From: Beijerinckiaceae bacterium
GTDB taxonomy: Bacteria > Pseudomonadota > Alphaproteobacteria > Rhizobiales > Beijerinckiaceae
Assembly (NCBI GenBank): GCA_947380915.1
Contig: CANCSY010000020.1
Coordinates: 1 to 28,130 of the forward strand
Direction: 5' to 3'
Length of the DNA: 28,130 nt
Both the position numbers and the translations under genes were made by a program. Below are positions 1-7,663 of the stretch, piece by piece (positions within the stretch are counted from its first letter, which is position 1; each line of letters opens with the position of its first letter). A model generated the notes under the pieces. That model made no database searches, was not told the DNA's origin, and saw nothing but the letters and a program-made list of their open reading frames with translations.

Positions 1-62
1 AATCCCCCATGAGTCAGGGCGACTAACCGTTCGTATAACAAGGGCTCCGTGGAAGGGAAAAT

Positions 63-90
63 GAGCGCGCAACCTTTCAGCAGCGCGCTC
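63..90 (-). terminator. Hairpin downstream of the groEL remnant
   Basis: A perfect 8-bp inverted repeat (GAGCGCGC at 63-70, GCGCGCTC at 83-90) with a 12-base loop lies 33 bases past the groEL stop codon. Read on the minus strand it is followed by ATTTTCCC, a short T-tract. The position and shape fit an intrinsic terminator left over from an originally functional groE operon. The short T run makes its efficiency uncertain. Confidence 0.55.
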
Positions 91-123
91 CACGTTTAAG
101 GTTCTCACGAAGGGTTCGTTATA

Positions 124-1005
124 TCAGTATCCCATACCGCCCATGCCACCGCCCCCGCCCATCGACATGGCGGGCGTGTCATTAGGAGCATCTGCGATCA
201 TCGCTTCGGTCGTGATCAGCAAGGCCGCCGCAGAAACTGCATTCTGAAGTGCAGTGCGAACAACTTTGGCGGGATCGACGATACCGGTCGAAATAGCGTT
301 GACATATTCATCTGTCTGCGCGTTGTAGCAACAAGTCGGGGATTTGTGTTCGGTGATCTTGTTGGTCACGATGGCGCCTTCGACGCCAGCATCCTCAACA
401 ATCTGACGAAGCGGAGCCTCAAGCGCCTTCAATACGATGTTGATCCCGGCTTGGATATCGGCATTGTTGCTCTTCAGCTTTGCTACTGCCGCTTTGGCGC
501 GAAGCAGCGCTGTGCCACAACTCGGTACAATACCTTCTTCCACAGCAGCGCGAGTTGCATTAAGCGCATCGTCAACACGATCCTTCTTCTCCTTGACTTC
601 AACCTCGGTCACTCCACCGACCTTGATGATAGCGACGCCGCCAGCGAGCTTGGGGAGACGCTCCCGGAGCTTTTCCTTGTCATAATCCGAGGTTGCTTCC
701 TCGATCTGCGCGATGCGGCCTTCGATGTCCTTCTTGGCGCGGCCCAGCATGGCGAGATCGACATTTTAAAGCTTGATGCCCAAGTCTTCAGAGATCATCT
801 GTCCGGCAGTCAGGATTGCGATGTCATCAAGCATTGCTTTACGGCGATCACCAAAACTTGGCGCCTTGACTGCCGCAACCTTCAGGCCACCCTGCAGCTT
901 ATTGACCGCGAAGGTCGCAAGCGCTTCTCCCTCGACATCTTCGGCGAGGATGAGCTGAGGCTTTCCGGTCTGGACAACAACTTCCAAGATTGGCGGCATA
1001 GCATG
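124..1005 (-). pseudogene. groEL: Degraded groEL fragment (60 kDa chaperonin, C-terminal ~60%)
   Basis: The translation matches GroEL from about the E. coli MLPVLE position (residue ~233) to the Gly/Met-rich tail, here [12 protein letters not shown] functional GroEL forms a double-ring ATP-driven folding chamber, but this copy cannot. The first ~230 residues, including the N-terminal equatorial domain, are absent. An in-frame TAA at 768-766 replaces the Glu codon expected in GIKLENV. Compared with family members, about 17 residues are missing after MLGRAKK and another few near RIAQI. The nucleotide-site glycines (usually AGGG or PGGG before VAL) read PSCG. The upstream edge around 1005 is abrupt, and beyond it the frame no longer resembles GroEL. 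The two open parts (999-766 and 750-124) are in the same frame. It is almost certainly a dead secondary copy, with a functional groESL elsewhere. Confidence 0.9.
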
Positions 1006-1446
1006 CAGGGAGCCGAGACTGGCGCCGAGGAGGCCCTGCTAAGTGGCTATCGCGGGGGCGCTGTCATTAGCGAGGGCCATTGGGCGCGAGGAACTGTCTG
1101 TGCGGCTTTGCTCCACCTCTCCCGGCTGCCGACGATCAGACAGATCACTGAAATATTGAAGAAAACTCATCGTCTCGGCAATCGTCTCGAAGTCAGCCGC
1201 ATCATCCTTCGTCGCCCCCCCCCAAAAAAAAAGGATCAATGGCGACCGAGTGATTCAACACTTCAGATTTCTGTCACGCTCCTGTTCAATCGATCACCCG
1301 GGACATTTTACGGAAGTGTATGTCCTTACGGGCTCGTTCGAGTTATCGTAAAGCAGACGGGCCCTAATGCGGGGGCTGACGCTGTGCCCAATCAGTGGCG
1401 ACGGAGACCTAAGGGGGAGCGGGTTGTGGCGTTTAAGAAGGATAAG
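1006..1446. other. Gene-poor junction between the groEL remnant and the monooxygenase
   Basis: Apart from the short transposase-like scrap, no gene is recognisable here. The stretch contains a striking homopolymer pair, nine C (1215-1223) directly followed by nine A (1224-1232). A plus-strand frame is open through the whole interval into the monooxygenase gene, but its translation upstream of 1447 resembles nothing and runs antisense to groEL. The region probably holds the promoter of the monooxygenase gene, but no clear -35/-10 pair could be assigned. Confidence 0.5.
1114..1170 (-). pseudogene. Possible ISAs1-type transposase N-terminal scrap
   Basis: A minus-strand frame starting at an ATG at 1170 reads MSFLQYFSDLSDRRQPGEV. 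This resembles the N-terminal DDE_Tnp_1-associated region of ISAs1 (H-repeat) transposases, where an FxxL.DpRqxGKV pattern is typical. The similarity stops after about 19 residues, and no DDE catalytic part or terminal repeat is visible. If correct, it is the remnant of an insertion that truncated the adjacent groEL copy. The match is short and rests on recalled family pattern only. Confidence 0.4.
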
Positions 1447-2805
1447 ATGAAGCTGGGTTTCTTTATCCGGCCAACAGGGCACCACATCGGCTCGTGGAGG
1501 CACCCGGAAGCTCAGGCCGACGCCGGCGTGAACCTTCCCCATTTTGTGGAATTGGCGAAGACAGCAGAGCGCGGCCTGTTCGACATGATTTTTTCGGCAG
1601 ACTCGCCAACCGCCTTCACCGCAGAGGAATCGAGCCTGCACCGCACCCATTATGTCGCCTGGATAGAGCCCTTCACGCTCCTGACGTCGCTTGCGACCTA
1701 CACAACGAATATCGGACTGGTCTGCACGGCGAGCACAAGCTTCGAAGAGCCTTACGCGCTTGCGCGCCGCTTCGCTTCCCTCGACATTGTCAGTAACGGG
1801 CGCGTAGGATGGAACGTTGTGACGACGGGCAATCCCGCCGCGGCGGCCAATTTCGGCGACGAGCCACATCTTCCCAAGGCTGAGCGTTACAAGAAAGCGC
1901 GCGAATTCACCGACGTCGTGCGCGGGCTGTGGGACAGCTGGGACGACGACGCTTTTATCCGGGATCGCGAAACGGGCATCTTTTTCGATCAAAGCAAGAT
2001 GCATGTGCTCGATCATCACGGGGCTTATTACAACGTCCGCGGACCGTTGAACGTCGCACGTTCGCCACAGGGCCAACCAGTCATCGTCCAGGCAGGCGAT
2101 TCGGATGCCGGCCGGGAAATGGCGGCAGAAACTGCAGAAATCATGTTCACAGCCAAGGAAGAGCTCGCGCCCGCGCAAGCCTTCTATGCAGACGTGAAAA
2201 GTCGCATGGCCAAGTTCGACCGACGCCCGGAAGACTTGAAGATCATGCCGGGCCTGTCCGTGATCGTAGCGAAAACGCGTCAGGAAGCTCAGGACAAATT
2301 TCAGCAATTGCAGGATCTCATCCATCCGGAGATCGGCATCGCAGTCCTGTCACGCAAGATGGGCTTCGACTTCAGCAGATACCCTGTCGACGGCCCTGTT
2401 CCTGAAATCCCCGAAAGCAACGTTCTGTCGTCGCGCGTCGGAACGCTGGTCTCGGTCGCGCAACGCGACAATCTCACGATCCGCCAGCTTTATCAGAAAT
2501 TCTGCTCGACGCGCGGACATTTCTCGCTCATTGGCACGCCGGTCGATGTCGTCGACCAAATGCAGGAATGGCACGAAGGTGAGGCGGCCGACGGCTTCAA
2601 TTTCATCGCGCCATGGTTGCCGGGCGGGCTGGACGACTTCGTCGATCTCGTCGTTCCGGAGCTGCAGCGCCGCGGCCTCTACCGCACAGCTTACGAGGGC
2701 AAGACCCTGCGCGACAATCTTGGTCTGCGAAACCCAGTAAGTCGCTATGCGGGTGGCGCTCCCAGCACGTCGCCATCCATAGTCAAAGTAAGCGATTTGA
2801 GTTAG
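1447..2805 (+). CDS. NtaA/SnaA/DszA-family FMN-dependent monooxygenase (LLM class)
   Basis: The 452-residue product belongs to the bacterial luciferase-like flavin monooxygenases of the NtaA/SnaA/DszA group, which use FMNH2 from a partner reductase and O2 to oxidise small organic or sulfur- and nitrogen-containing substrates. The signs are the LGFFIRPTGHHIGSWRHP start, the GLFDMIFSADSP segment, the conserved GRVGWNVVTTGN motif (about residues 116-127), and QPVIVQAGDSDAGRE in the second half. Length is normal for the family. The ATG at 1447 is preferred because AAGGA lies four to five bases upstream and the family usually starts with MxLGxF. The frame is open much further upstream, but that part overlaps the groEL remnant antisense. 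No flavin reductase gene is adjacent, so the reductase must be encoded elsewhere. The substrate cannot be read from the sequence. The C-terminal ~25 residues (after LGLRNP) are Ser/Pro-rich and may be a neutral read-on tail. Confidence 0.9.
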   Translation: MKLGFFIRPTGHHIGSWRHPEAQADAGVNLPHFVELAKTAERGLFDMIFSADSPTAFTAEESSLHRTHYVAWIEPFTLLTSLATYTTNIGLVCTASTSFEEPYALARRFASLDIVSNGRVGWNVVTTGNPAAAANFGDEPHLPKAERYKKAREFTDVVRGLWDSWDDDAFIRDRETGIFFDQSKMHVLDHHGAYYNVRGPLNVARSPQGQPVIVQAGDSDAGREMAAETAEIMFTAKEELAPAQAFYADVKSRMAKFDRRPEDLKIMPGLSVIVAKTRQEAQDKFQQLQDLIHPEIGIAVLSRKMGFDFSRYPVDGPVPEIPESNVLSSRVGTLVSVAQRDNLTIRQLYQKFCSTRGHFSLIGTPVDVVDQMQEWHEGEAADGFNFIAPWLPGGLDDFVDLVVPELQRRGLYRTAYEGKTLRDNLGLRNPVSRYAGGAPSTSPSIVKVSDLS

Positions 2806-3151
2806 CTGCAAAGCATCCAATCCTCCGACCGAGGCGCCCGGTGGCGAGTAACGCCAATGACTTCCTCCGACCTTGGTAACTCGCCAGGGCCGGAAGGTTT
2901 GCCATCGCTACCTTCGTTGCAACAAACTGGCACTATCGTCGCCAACAGCGCGATCTCAAGCGCCTCCAGCTGCCCATCGTTCAACGACGAGACATCAAGC
3001 TTCCGAATGGCATGCTGCTCTCTAGCTCCGCCCTCCGGCCCGCTGTGCTCCAGTCGTTAAGCATCATGCCAGCGGCTGGTCGATCGCGACCCGCTCTTAA
3101 GTGCTAAGGTTACGACCGCAGCGTTCCCTGCCTCCCCGCTGGCCAACGCGA
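2806..3151. other. Intergenic stretch with no recognised gene
   Basis: This 346-base gap lies between the convergent monooxygenase and RidA genes. A minus-strand frame around 3030-2805 gives a plausible-looking helical stretch (LNDGQLEALEIALLATIVPV) but has no good start and no recognised family. Its most likely status is non-coding or the remnant of a lost gene. No terminator with a T-run was found for either convergent gene. Confidence 0.4.
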
Positions 3152-3868
3152 TTATCCTGCGCTGCCAGAAAAGCAGCGAGAAGCGCTTTTTCGCTTCGCG
3201 ATTATCTCGATTTCGAGGTGCTTGGGTGCATTGGCAAGCCCGTCGACGATCTCAAACGACAGGGCGGCCGGCGCGAGAGGGACGGCCATGCGGAAGCGAT
3301 CGAGCAACCATTCCCTTTCCGCCTTCCCACGCTCAAGGAAGAGTTTGGCGCTGATTACGTCGCTACACGTGAAACCTTCGGCATCGAGCGCCGCTTGCAC
3401 CTGCGCGAATGACCGATCGAACTGCTCGTTCATTGTGGGCGCCTCCTCCGCCATTCCGGAGAGAATAAGCCAGTCGTCGACAACGAGATAGTGCGCATAT
3501 CTGCGGGGCGGATCAAACTCGATGATGCGTCGCGATGATGGCGCCTTTGGACGCAATGCATAGAACTCCACGGTGACATTCGCCCCCGCAGGCGTTCGAC
3601 CGCACGAAAAGAAACTAGAGCTCGCGGTTCTGACAGTATTGCGGAGAAGTCGGTTCCGCACCTCGTTGAACGTCGCGCCACTTTCGCGATCTCGCATCCA
3701 CAGCCGCGTCAAAATAGTTTCGGTGGGTGAAAATCCCTCGCCTGCAAGAGCTGCACGGCAGGAAGCGATGGCGTTCTCAAGCTGAGCGTCTGAGTTAGGC
3801 CCGGTGCCGCTGGCGCGTGCCTCGACGATTTCCGCACCCTCAAGATAAATATGCCGTAATTCCGTCAT
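3152..3868 (-). CDS. Tandem-domain RidA/YjgF-family protein
   Basis: The 238-residue product carries two RidA-like modules, approximately residues 1-108 and 115-226. RidA proteins are soluble trimers that hydrolyse reactive enamine/imine intermediates such as 2-aminoacrylate, or act in degradation pathways (RutC-like). The second module shows the family features YLVVDDWLILSGMAEE, EQFDRSFAQVQAALDAEGFTCSDVISAKLFL and the hydrophobic end HLEIEIIAKR. The usual catalytic Arg near the C-terminal IE(V/A) motif of housekeeping RidA is not obvious, so this is likely one of the divergent Rid subfamilies of unknown substrate. The start at 3868 has GGGGGTG six bases upstream. It is convergent with the flavin monooxygenase. 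Rid proteins often sit beside oxidative catabolic genes, so a shared pathway is possible but unproven. The last ~12 residues (Ser/Gly-rich) look like a read-on extension. Confidence 0.8.
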   Translation of the reverse strand: MTELRHIYLEGAEIVEARASGTGPNSDAQLENAIASCRAALAGEGFSPTETILTRLWMRDRESGATFNEVRNRLLRNTVRTASSSFFSCGRTPAGANVTVEFYALRPKAPSSRRIIEFDPPRRYAHYLVVDDWLILSGMAEEAPTMNEQFDRSFAQVQAALDAEGFTCSDVISAKLFLERGKAEREWLLDRFRMAVPLAPAALSFEIVDGLANAPKHLEIEIIAKRKSASRCFSGSAG

Positions 3869-4350
3869 GCAAGCACCCCCGTGGGTCCAATCGTATCAAG
3901 CACACAATATTACGGCGTGACAGATTCTAGGATGATGAAGTTAAATTGCCCCACGTGTACTTAAAAAGACTTGAACGGACCTCATCGAATCGTCTGGTTG
4001 GAATTTTAGTACAGATCGAGTTTAGGCGCTAATTGGGTCGGCGCAGCTGTTTGGGGTTGGGTTGTGGAACCGACCGCTCGCCCATGAGGGATATGAAGAC
4101 CTCGGGGCCTGTTGCTTACAGGCAAGCGATGCACGACCGATTAGCTTCCGGTTCTTGCGATCTTATACCCCTGATCGGCTCCGCAGCGCCGACCACACCA
4201 GAGCCCAAACCTTTTTTGAGCTGACATTCCAACAGGACCTGCCGATGGGGTTTATCCTCAAGACATGATGGCTTGAACGGCTAGCGCCGGGGTCACCTGT
4301 TGATTGACCCATCAACATACGATCGCGCATGACAGATTCGATTATGCGTG
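3869..4350. other. Gene-free spacer upstream of ridA and downstream of the cytochrome gene
   Basis: No convincing coding region is present in these 482 bases. Short open frames of 60-70 codons around 4033-4268 lack family resemblance and ribosome sites. The part next to 3868 should hold the promoter for the RidA gene. The part next to 4351 is the 3' region of the cytochrome gene and holds the interleaved inverted repeats described separately. Confidence 0.4.
4290..4316. repeat. Two interleaved perfect 6-bp inverted repeats
   Basis: GGGTCA (4290-4295) pairs with TGACCC (4305-4310), and GTTGAT (4299-4304) pairs with ATCAAC (4311-4316). The two dyads overlap, so only one hairpin can form at a time. 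The element lies 34 bases past the cytochrome c stop codon on the minus strand. It could be a weak transcription terminator or an operator with overlapping half-sites. There is no T-run on either strand. Confidence 0.45.
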
Positions 4351-5193
4351 TCAGTTCACCGCCGGAACAGTGCGCATATAGGTCACCAAAGCATCAAGAT
4401 CGGCGGCGGAAAAGTTCGCATAACGATCAAAGTCCATTACAGCTGCAAGTGTCGATCCGTCCGGCCGGACGCCCTTCGTGATAGCCAGCTTGACTTGTTC
4501 GTCCGTCCAGGAAGCAAGATTGGTCTGCGTGATGTTGGGGGCCGTCACCTGCCCGCCTCCGCGCGCAGTGTAAGCATTACCGCCTGCGCCCCACCTCGCC
4601 GTATCCGGCAACCCTTCTTTGCGGGGTGTGTGACACTGATAGCAATGCGCGATGGTCTCGCCGAGATATTTTCCGTAAGCGCGTTTGTCGCTGCGATCCG
4701 GCGCGCTAACGTCCTGCACGGGCGCAAACACCGGGGCCGGGGCGCGGCTCTCAAGACGCTCCACCCTGTTGCGGACGGCTGGAACGCTGCGCAGATAGGC
4801 GACGATCGCCGCCATGTCGAGATCTGAGATGTTCCGATAGAAATACACGCCCATTGGTGGGCGCACGGTCTCTCCATTTGCCCGTTTTCCGTTACGGATT
4901 GCGTCAATGATCTGCTGGTCGGTCCAGGCGCCAATGCCCGTGTCTTCATCGGGTGTGATGTTAGAGCTGAGGAGTCCTCCTACCCGATGTCCGCCCGCCA
5001 ACTCCATACCTTTCAGGACGGCGCCCTGTGCGTCCTGCCGCGTGTGACAACTGTCGCAAATGCCGATGGTGGCGAGATAGCGGCCGCGTTCGACGAGGGA
5101 TGCGTCCTGCGCAAGCGCCGAAGAGCCGACAAAAGCGAGGACGCCAGCGAAAGCAAAGCGCCCAAAAGCGAATAGTCCCATGACCCACCTCAA
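4351..5193 (-). CDS. Exported diheme cytochrome c
   Basis: The 280-residue product has a signal peptide (hydrophobic residues ~8-24, likely cleavage after SSALA at residue 28), so it works in the periplasm. Two class-I cytochrome c domains follow. The first has CDSCH at 46-50 with the probable axial Met114 in RPPMGVYF. The second has CYQCH at 184-188 with probable axial Met253 in AAVMDFDRY. The pattern resembles the cytochrome subunits of alcohol/aldehyde dehydrogenase complexes (SNITPDEDTGIGAWTDQQI and APNITQTNLASWTDEQV are typical), though those usually have three hemes. It probably accepts electrons from a periplasmic dehydrogenase and passes them toward a terminal oxidase. No dehydrogenase partner is adjacent. 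It is divergent from an exported MBL-fold gene, with 137 bases between the starts. Confidence 0.88.
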   Translation of the reverse strand: MRWVMGLFAFGRFAFAGVLAFVGSSALAQDASLVERGRYLATIGICDSCHTRQDAQGAVLKGMELAGGHRVGGLLSSNITPDEDTGIGAWTDQQIIDAIRNGKRANGETVRPPMGVYFYRNISDLDMAAIVAYLRSVPAVRNRVERLESRAPAPVFAPVQDVSAPDRSDKRAYGKYLGETIAHCYQCHTPRKEGLPDTARWGAGGNAYTARGGGQVTAPNITQTNLASWTDEQVKLAITKGVRPDGSTLAAVMDFDRYANFSAADLDALVTYMRTVPAVN

Positions 5194-5330
5194 AGCAGCT
5201 GAAAATCGGCCCGTCCCGCCGATCCGACCCGCGCACTTTCGGTTTTACATCGGCCGGCGTCAACAGGGCGATTGACAATCGGGGCCGCTGCATAGGAAGT
5301 TCAGTCCCAGACAGGGTCGGGAGGAGTGAG
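5194..5330. promoter_or_regulatory. Divergent promoter region between cytochrome c and MBL-fold genes
   Basis: These 137 bases must contain the promoters of both outward-facing genes, since each encodes an exported protein and no other gene intervenes. The plus-strand gene has a strong ribosome site (GGAGGAG, ending five bases before the ATG at 5331). I could not assign clear -35/-10 boxes. The arrangement suggests co-regulation but does not prove it. Confidence 0.4.
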
Positions 5331-6503
5331 ATGTTCGCAGCCGTCAGCAGAGGTGTGTGCCTCGCCATTCTTCTTCTCTTCGCTGATGCCGCGCTCGCGA
5401 TCACGGGCGAAACTGCGGAGTTCGTAAAGCTCGCCAACGACGTCTATGCCTACATCGGCAAGCGCAATGACGCCAATGCCTTGGTCATTGTGACGAAACA
5501 AGGCGTCGTGCTTGTCGACACCGGCAATAGCCAGCCCGACACGCGGGATCTCGCTGCGAAAATAAAATCAGTCACAGACCAGCCCGTGCGCTGGGTCGTC
5601 ATCAGCCAATACCACGGGGATCATTTCGGGGGATCGCCCTATTTCATGCCTGCAACGCTGATCGTCCACGATCGCGTCGCCAGGGAAATCGCAGCCATGA
5701 AGCCTTATCAGGTCAAGTCGTGGCGCAAACGGTTTCCGGAGAAGGCCGAACAGCTTCAGAATATGTCGCCGGTCGACATGCTCTTGAGCTTTCCAGATCG
5801 CATCACCCTGAAGCTCGGCGGCAAGCAGATTGAACTCATCTACGTTGATGACGTCTACAACACCGGCGACGTTGCAGTCTGGCTGCCGGAGTCCGGCGTG
5901 CTGCATGGGTCTTTCGCAGCATACAAGGATCGGCATCCCGATGTCCGGCCAGACTACAGCCACGGAACAACATTGACGATGCTGAAGCAACTCGAGGCGC
6001 TGATTGCGCTGAAGCCCCGCGTCGTAGTTCCTTCGCATGGACCGCTAAGCAACGTGACTGACCTGCAAGCCATGGTCGACTATGTTCTTCTCGCCCGGCA
6101 GAAGGTCCGGACAATGATGGCAGATAATCTTCCCCTGCCCGAGATCATCAAACGATTCCATATGAACGAGTTCAAGGACTGGGATCGCGCCACGCATTTC
6201 GACTGGCTCGCCGAGACCCTTCATCGAGAACTGTCCGGCCTTGGCCCCATTATCGTGACGACGCGGGACATCACCGCCACTGGAGAACTCACAAGCGTCG
6301 CCGAGGCTGGCCGCAATCTCACGCTCAGGACCGCAGACGGCAAGGACGTACGGTTGCGCGTAACGTCCGACAGTGACATCGAAGGCGCCGCCGACCGGAC
6401 GCAACTCAAGATTGGGATGAAGATCGCGGTGCTTTATAAGATGCCTGACGATTTTAACGCGGCTCTCGGGTACGACGTCATTGAGTTGAACGTAAAGCAA
6501 TGA
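5331..6503 (+). CDS. Exported metallo-beta-lactamase-fold protein with incomplete metal site
   Basis: The 390-residue product has a signal peptide (about residues 1-23, ending ADAALA) and an MBL-fold hydrolase domain to about residue 290. The metal motif reads QYHGDHFGG (Q93, H95, D97, H98), with Gln in place of the first His. Gln is tolerated there in GOB-type class B3 enzymes. The segment that normally supplies the next His (HTxGD) reads VYNTGD (176-180), so that ligand appears lost. The residue after the LHG strand is Ser194 where most hydrolases have Asp. H236 in PSHGPLS is kept. A C-terminal beta-rich domain (~300-390, TGELTSVAEAGRNLTLRTADG) is not part of the standard fold. It may bind one metal, be inactive, or use an unusual site. 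Start ATG is supported by GGAGGAG. Substrate unknown. Confidence 0.82.
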   Translation: MFAAVSRGVCLAILLLFADAALAITGETAEFVKLANDVYAYIGKRNDANALVIVTKQGVVLVDTGNSQPDTRDLAAKIKSVTDQPVRWVVISQYHGDHFGGSPYFMPATLIVHDRVAREIAAMKPYQVKSWRKRFPEKAEQLQNMSPVDMLLSFPDRITLKLGGKQIELIYVDDVYNTGDVAVWLPESGVLHGSFAAYKDRHPDVRPDYSHGTTLTMLKQLEALIALKPRVVVPSHGPLSNVTDLQAMVDYVLLARQKVRTMMADNLPLPEIIKRFHMNEFKDWDRATHFDWLAETLHRELSGLGPIIVTTRDITATGELTSVAEAGRNLTLRTADGKDVRLRVTSDSDIEGAADRTQLKIGMKIAVLYKMPDDFNAALGYDVIELNVKQ

Positions 6504-6777
6504 CCCCCCATTTTCAGAGGCAGGTATGAGGTCAGCGCAAGGCGGGGCGCCCTTGGCTGATCTGCCACCCTTGAACTGGGCCAAGGCGATAACGGACGCT
6601 GAGTTCAAGGACGTCCCCTATGCCGCCACGAGCAATTTCGCGACAGGCCTTGAGTGCCGGGTAAGCACGCAGCCAAATCTCGGCTGTGGTCAGCATGCAG
6701 TTTTCATGCTTCTGTGCGGGGTATGTGAGCCAGAAGGCTAAGACGTAGCAGTAATGAAGCGTGCGATGCTGCATACC

Positions 6778-6812
6778 CCCACCCCTCTTGTGGACAGGCC
6801 CCCGGGGGTGGG
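6778..6812. terminator. GC-rich hairpin, possible terminator
   Basis: CCCACCCC (6778-6785) pairs perfectly with GGGGTGGG (6805-6812), leaving a 19-base loop that itself contains a C5/G-rich run. It lies about 275 bases past the MBL-fold stop codon, far for a dedicated terminator, and no T-run follows on either strand. It may act as an RNA stability element or be a relic of a lost gene's 3' end. Confidence 0.3.
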
Positions 6813-6888
6813 CAGGCTTTGTGGGGGCCATGTTAACCTGCAGGCGACAAAAAACCCGGGATTGAACATCAGTTTTACCTTAAGTGTT

Positions 6889-6914
6889 TATAATGCCGCC
6901 ACATACTGATGTGG
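6889..6914 (+). promoter_or_regulatory. Candidate -10 box with adjacent palindrome
   Basis: A perfect TATAAT (6889-6894) is followed four bases later by the inverted repeat CCACAT-ACTG-ATGTGG (6899-6914). A TTGAAC at 6862-6867 is a poor -35 because the spacing is 21 bases. If real, the promoter would drive the small gene at 7060 and the palindrome would overlap the transcription start as an operator. Confidence 0.3.
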
Positions 6915-7059
6915 TCAAATGATGCGTGACCTTTTCAGACGGGCGGCGCTCACCGCCACAGCCCTGCGGAGACAATCTCATAAGTGAAGCCCCTTGGTTG
7001 CCATGAAGCAATGGACGTGATTTCTTGGAAGGAATGCCGGGTAGTTGGGGAGGCCTGAG

Positions 7060-7311
7060 ATGGTAGAACAGCAATTCAATGTTGAGTTCACATTAGCCGG
7101 GCAGCAGTTCGTTATTCCAGGCACTGAGAAGCCAACCCCATTGCCTCGAAAAAGATATGCGAAAGAGGGGAGCCAGTTGGTGATACCCGGGGCTGAGCAA
7201 ATCAGCCCGAAGGCCTTGGTCAACCGACTGATGCAGAAACCAATTAGGCCCCGTGTTGGACAGCGCTCCCTTACCAGCACATCGTTGTTTGGCGCCGCCA
7301 ACGCGAAGTGA
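7060..7311 (+). CDS. Small protein with duplicated VIPG[TA]E motif
   Basis: The frame encodes 83 residues and has a strong ribosome site, GGGGAGG, six bases before the ATG at 7060. I do not recognise a named family. The protein carries an internal duplication: QFVIPGTE (residues 16-23) and QLVIPGAE (39-46), each followed by a basic, Pro-containing stretch. The C-terminal third is rich in Arg/Gln/Lys (LMQKPIRPRVGQRS) and ends in LFGAANAK. There is no signal peptide, membrane segment or Cys. The pattern of a short, soluble, basic protein with repeated linear motifs suggests binding to a partner or nucleic acid, but this is inference. A TTG at 7045 is in frame but lies upstream of the ribosome site. 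Confidence 0.6.
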   Translation: MVEQQFNVEFTLAGQQFVIPGTEKPTPLPRKRYAKEGSQLVIPGAEQISPKALVNRLMQKPIRPRVGQRSLTSTSLFGAANAK

Positions 7312-7663
7312 TCGTGCGTAATCATCACGTCACTTGGTGGAGTACGCTACCCTGTGTTTCGGGGCCCAAGGCAGCATCGCAAGCGCATCCGCCTCGTTGT
7401 CGTCGGAGGGGTTGTGCGCGTAAGTGTGGAAAAACGACCGCTTTCCGCCGACAGCGATATCAAGAGAGCATCAACTGAAAGCAGCTTAGCCCCTAATCCA
7501 GATGGGCCAGAGTCTGCGTCCGAAAAAGCCTCGACTGTCTCAAATTGTCTGACGACGGTCAGTCCAGCCTGAAAACCCTGGAGGCAGGGAGTAAGTAAGA
7601 ACTCTCCATGCCACCAGGTTCAAGCTTTCTTCTTACAAGGGTCTCAGATATGAAAAAGTTTCA
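7312..7663. other. Intergenic stretch with no recognised gene
   Basis: These 352 bases separate the small VIPG-motif gene from the convergent MBL-fold gene. A plus-strand frame at 7354-7572 begins with GTG, lacks a ribosome site and has low-complexity content. I see no terminator with a T-run and no repeat worth listing. Confidence 0.4.

Larger units (their letters stand above)
6504..7059. other. Gene-poor region with a hairpin and a candidate promoter
   Basis: No gene could be supported in these 556 bases. Short frames on both strands (for example 6526-6741 plus and 6831-6532 minus) have no family resemblance and give Cys/His-rich noise. The stretch holds a GC-rich hairpin (6778-6812) and a TATAAT box followed by a short palindrome (6889-6914), each listed separately. 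Confidence 0.4.

Noticed and set aside
346..1446. Long plus-strand open frame continuous with the flavin monooxygenase, giving an 819-residue protein
   Set aside because: The upstream 367 residues run antisense to the groEL remnant and resemble no protein. The family start and a ribosome site are at 1447.
2802..2984. Minus-strand 60-codon frame with a helical look
   Set aside because: Starts with TTG, has no ribosome site or recognised family, and overlaps the end of the monooxygenase gene by a few bases.
4033..4268. Two overlapping short plus-strand frames between ridA and the cytochrome gene
   Set aside because: No ribosome sites, no family resemblance, and Cys/Ser/Pro-rich random-like content.
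4290..4316. Pseudoknot at the interleaved inverted repeats
   Set aside because: There are no bases between the third and fourth arms to span the first stem, so a standard H-type pseudoknot is sterically unlikely.
6526..6831. Short frames on both strands after the first MBL-fold gene
   Set aside because: Neither has recognisable domains; the GC-rich hairpin in the same place argues for non-coding sequence.
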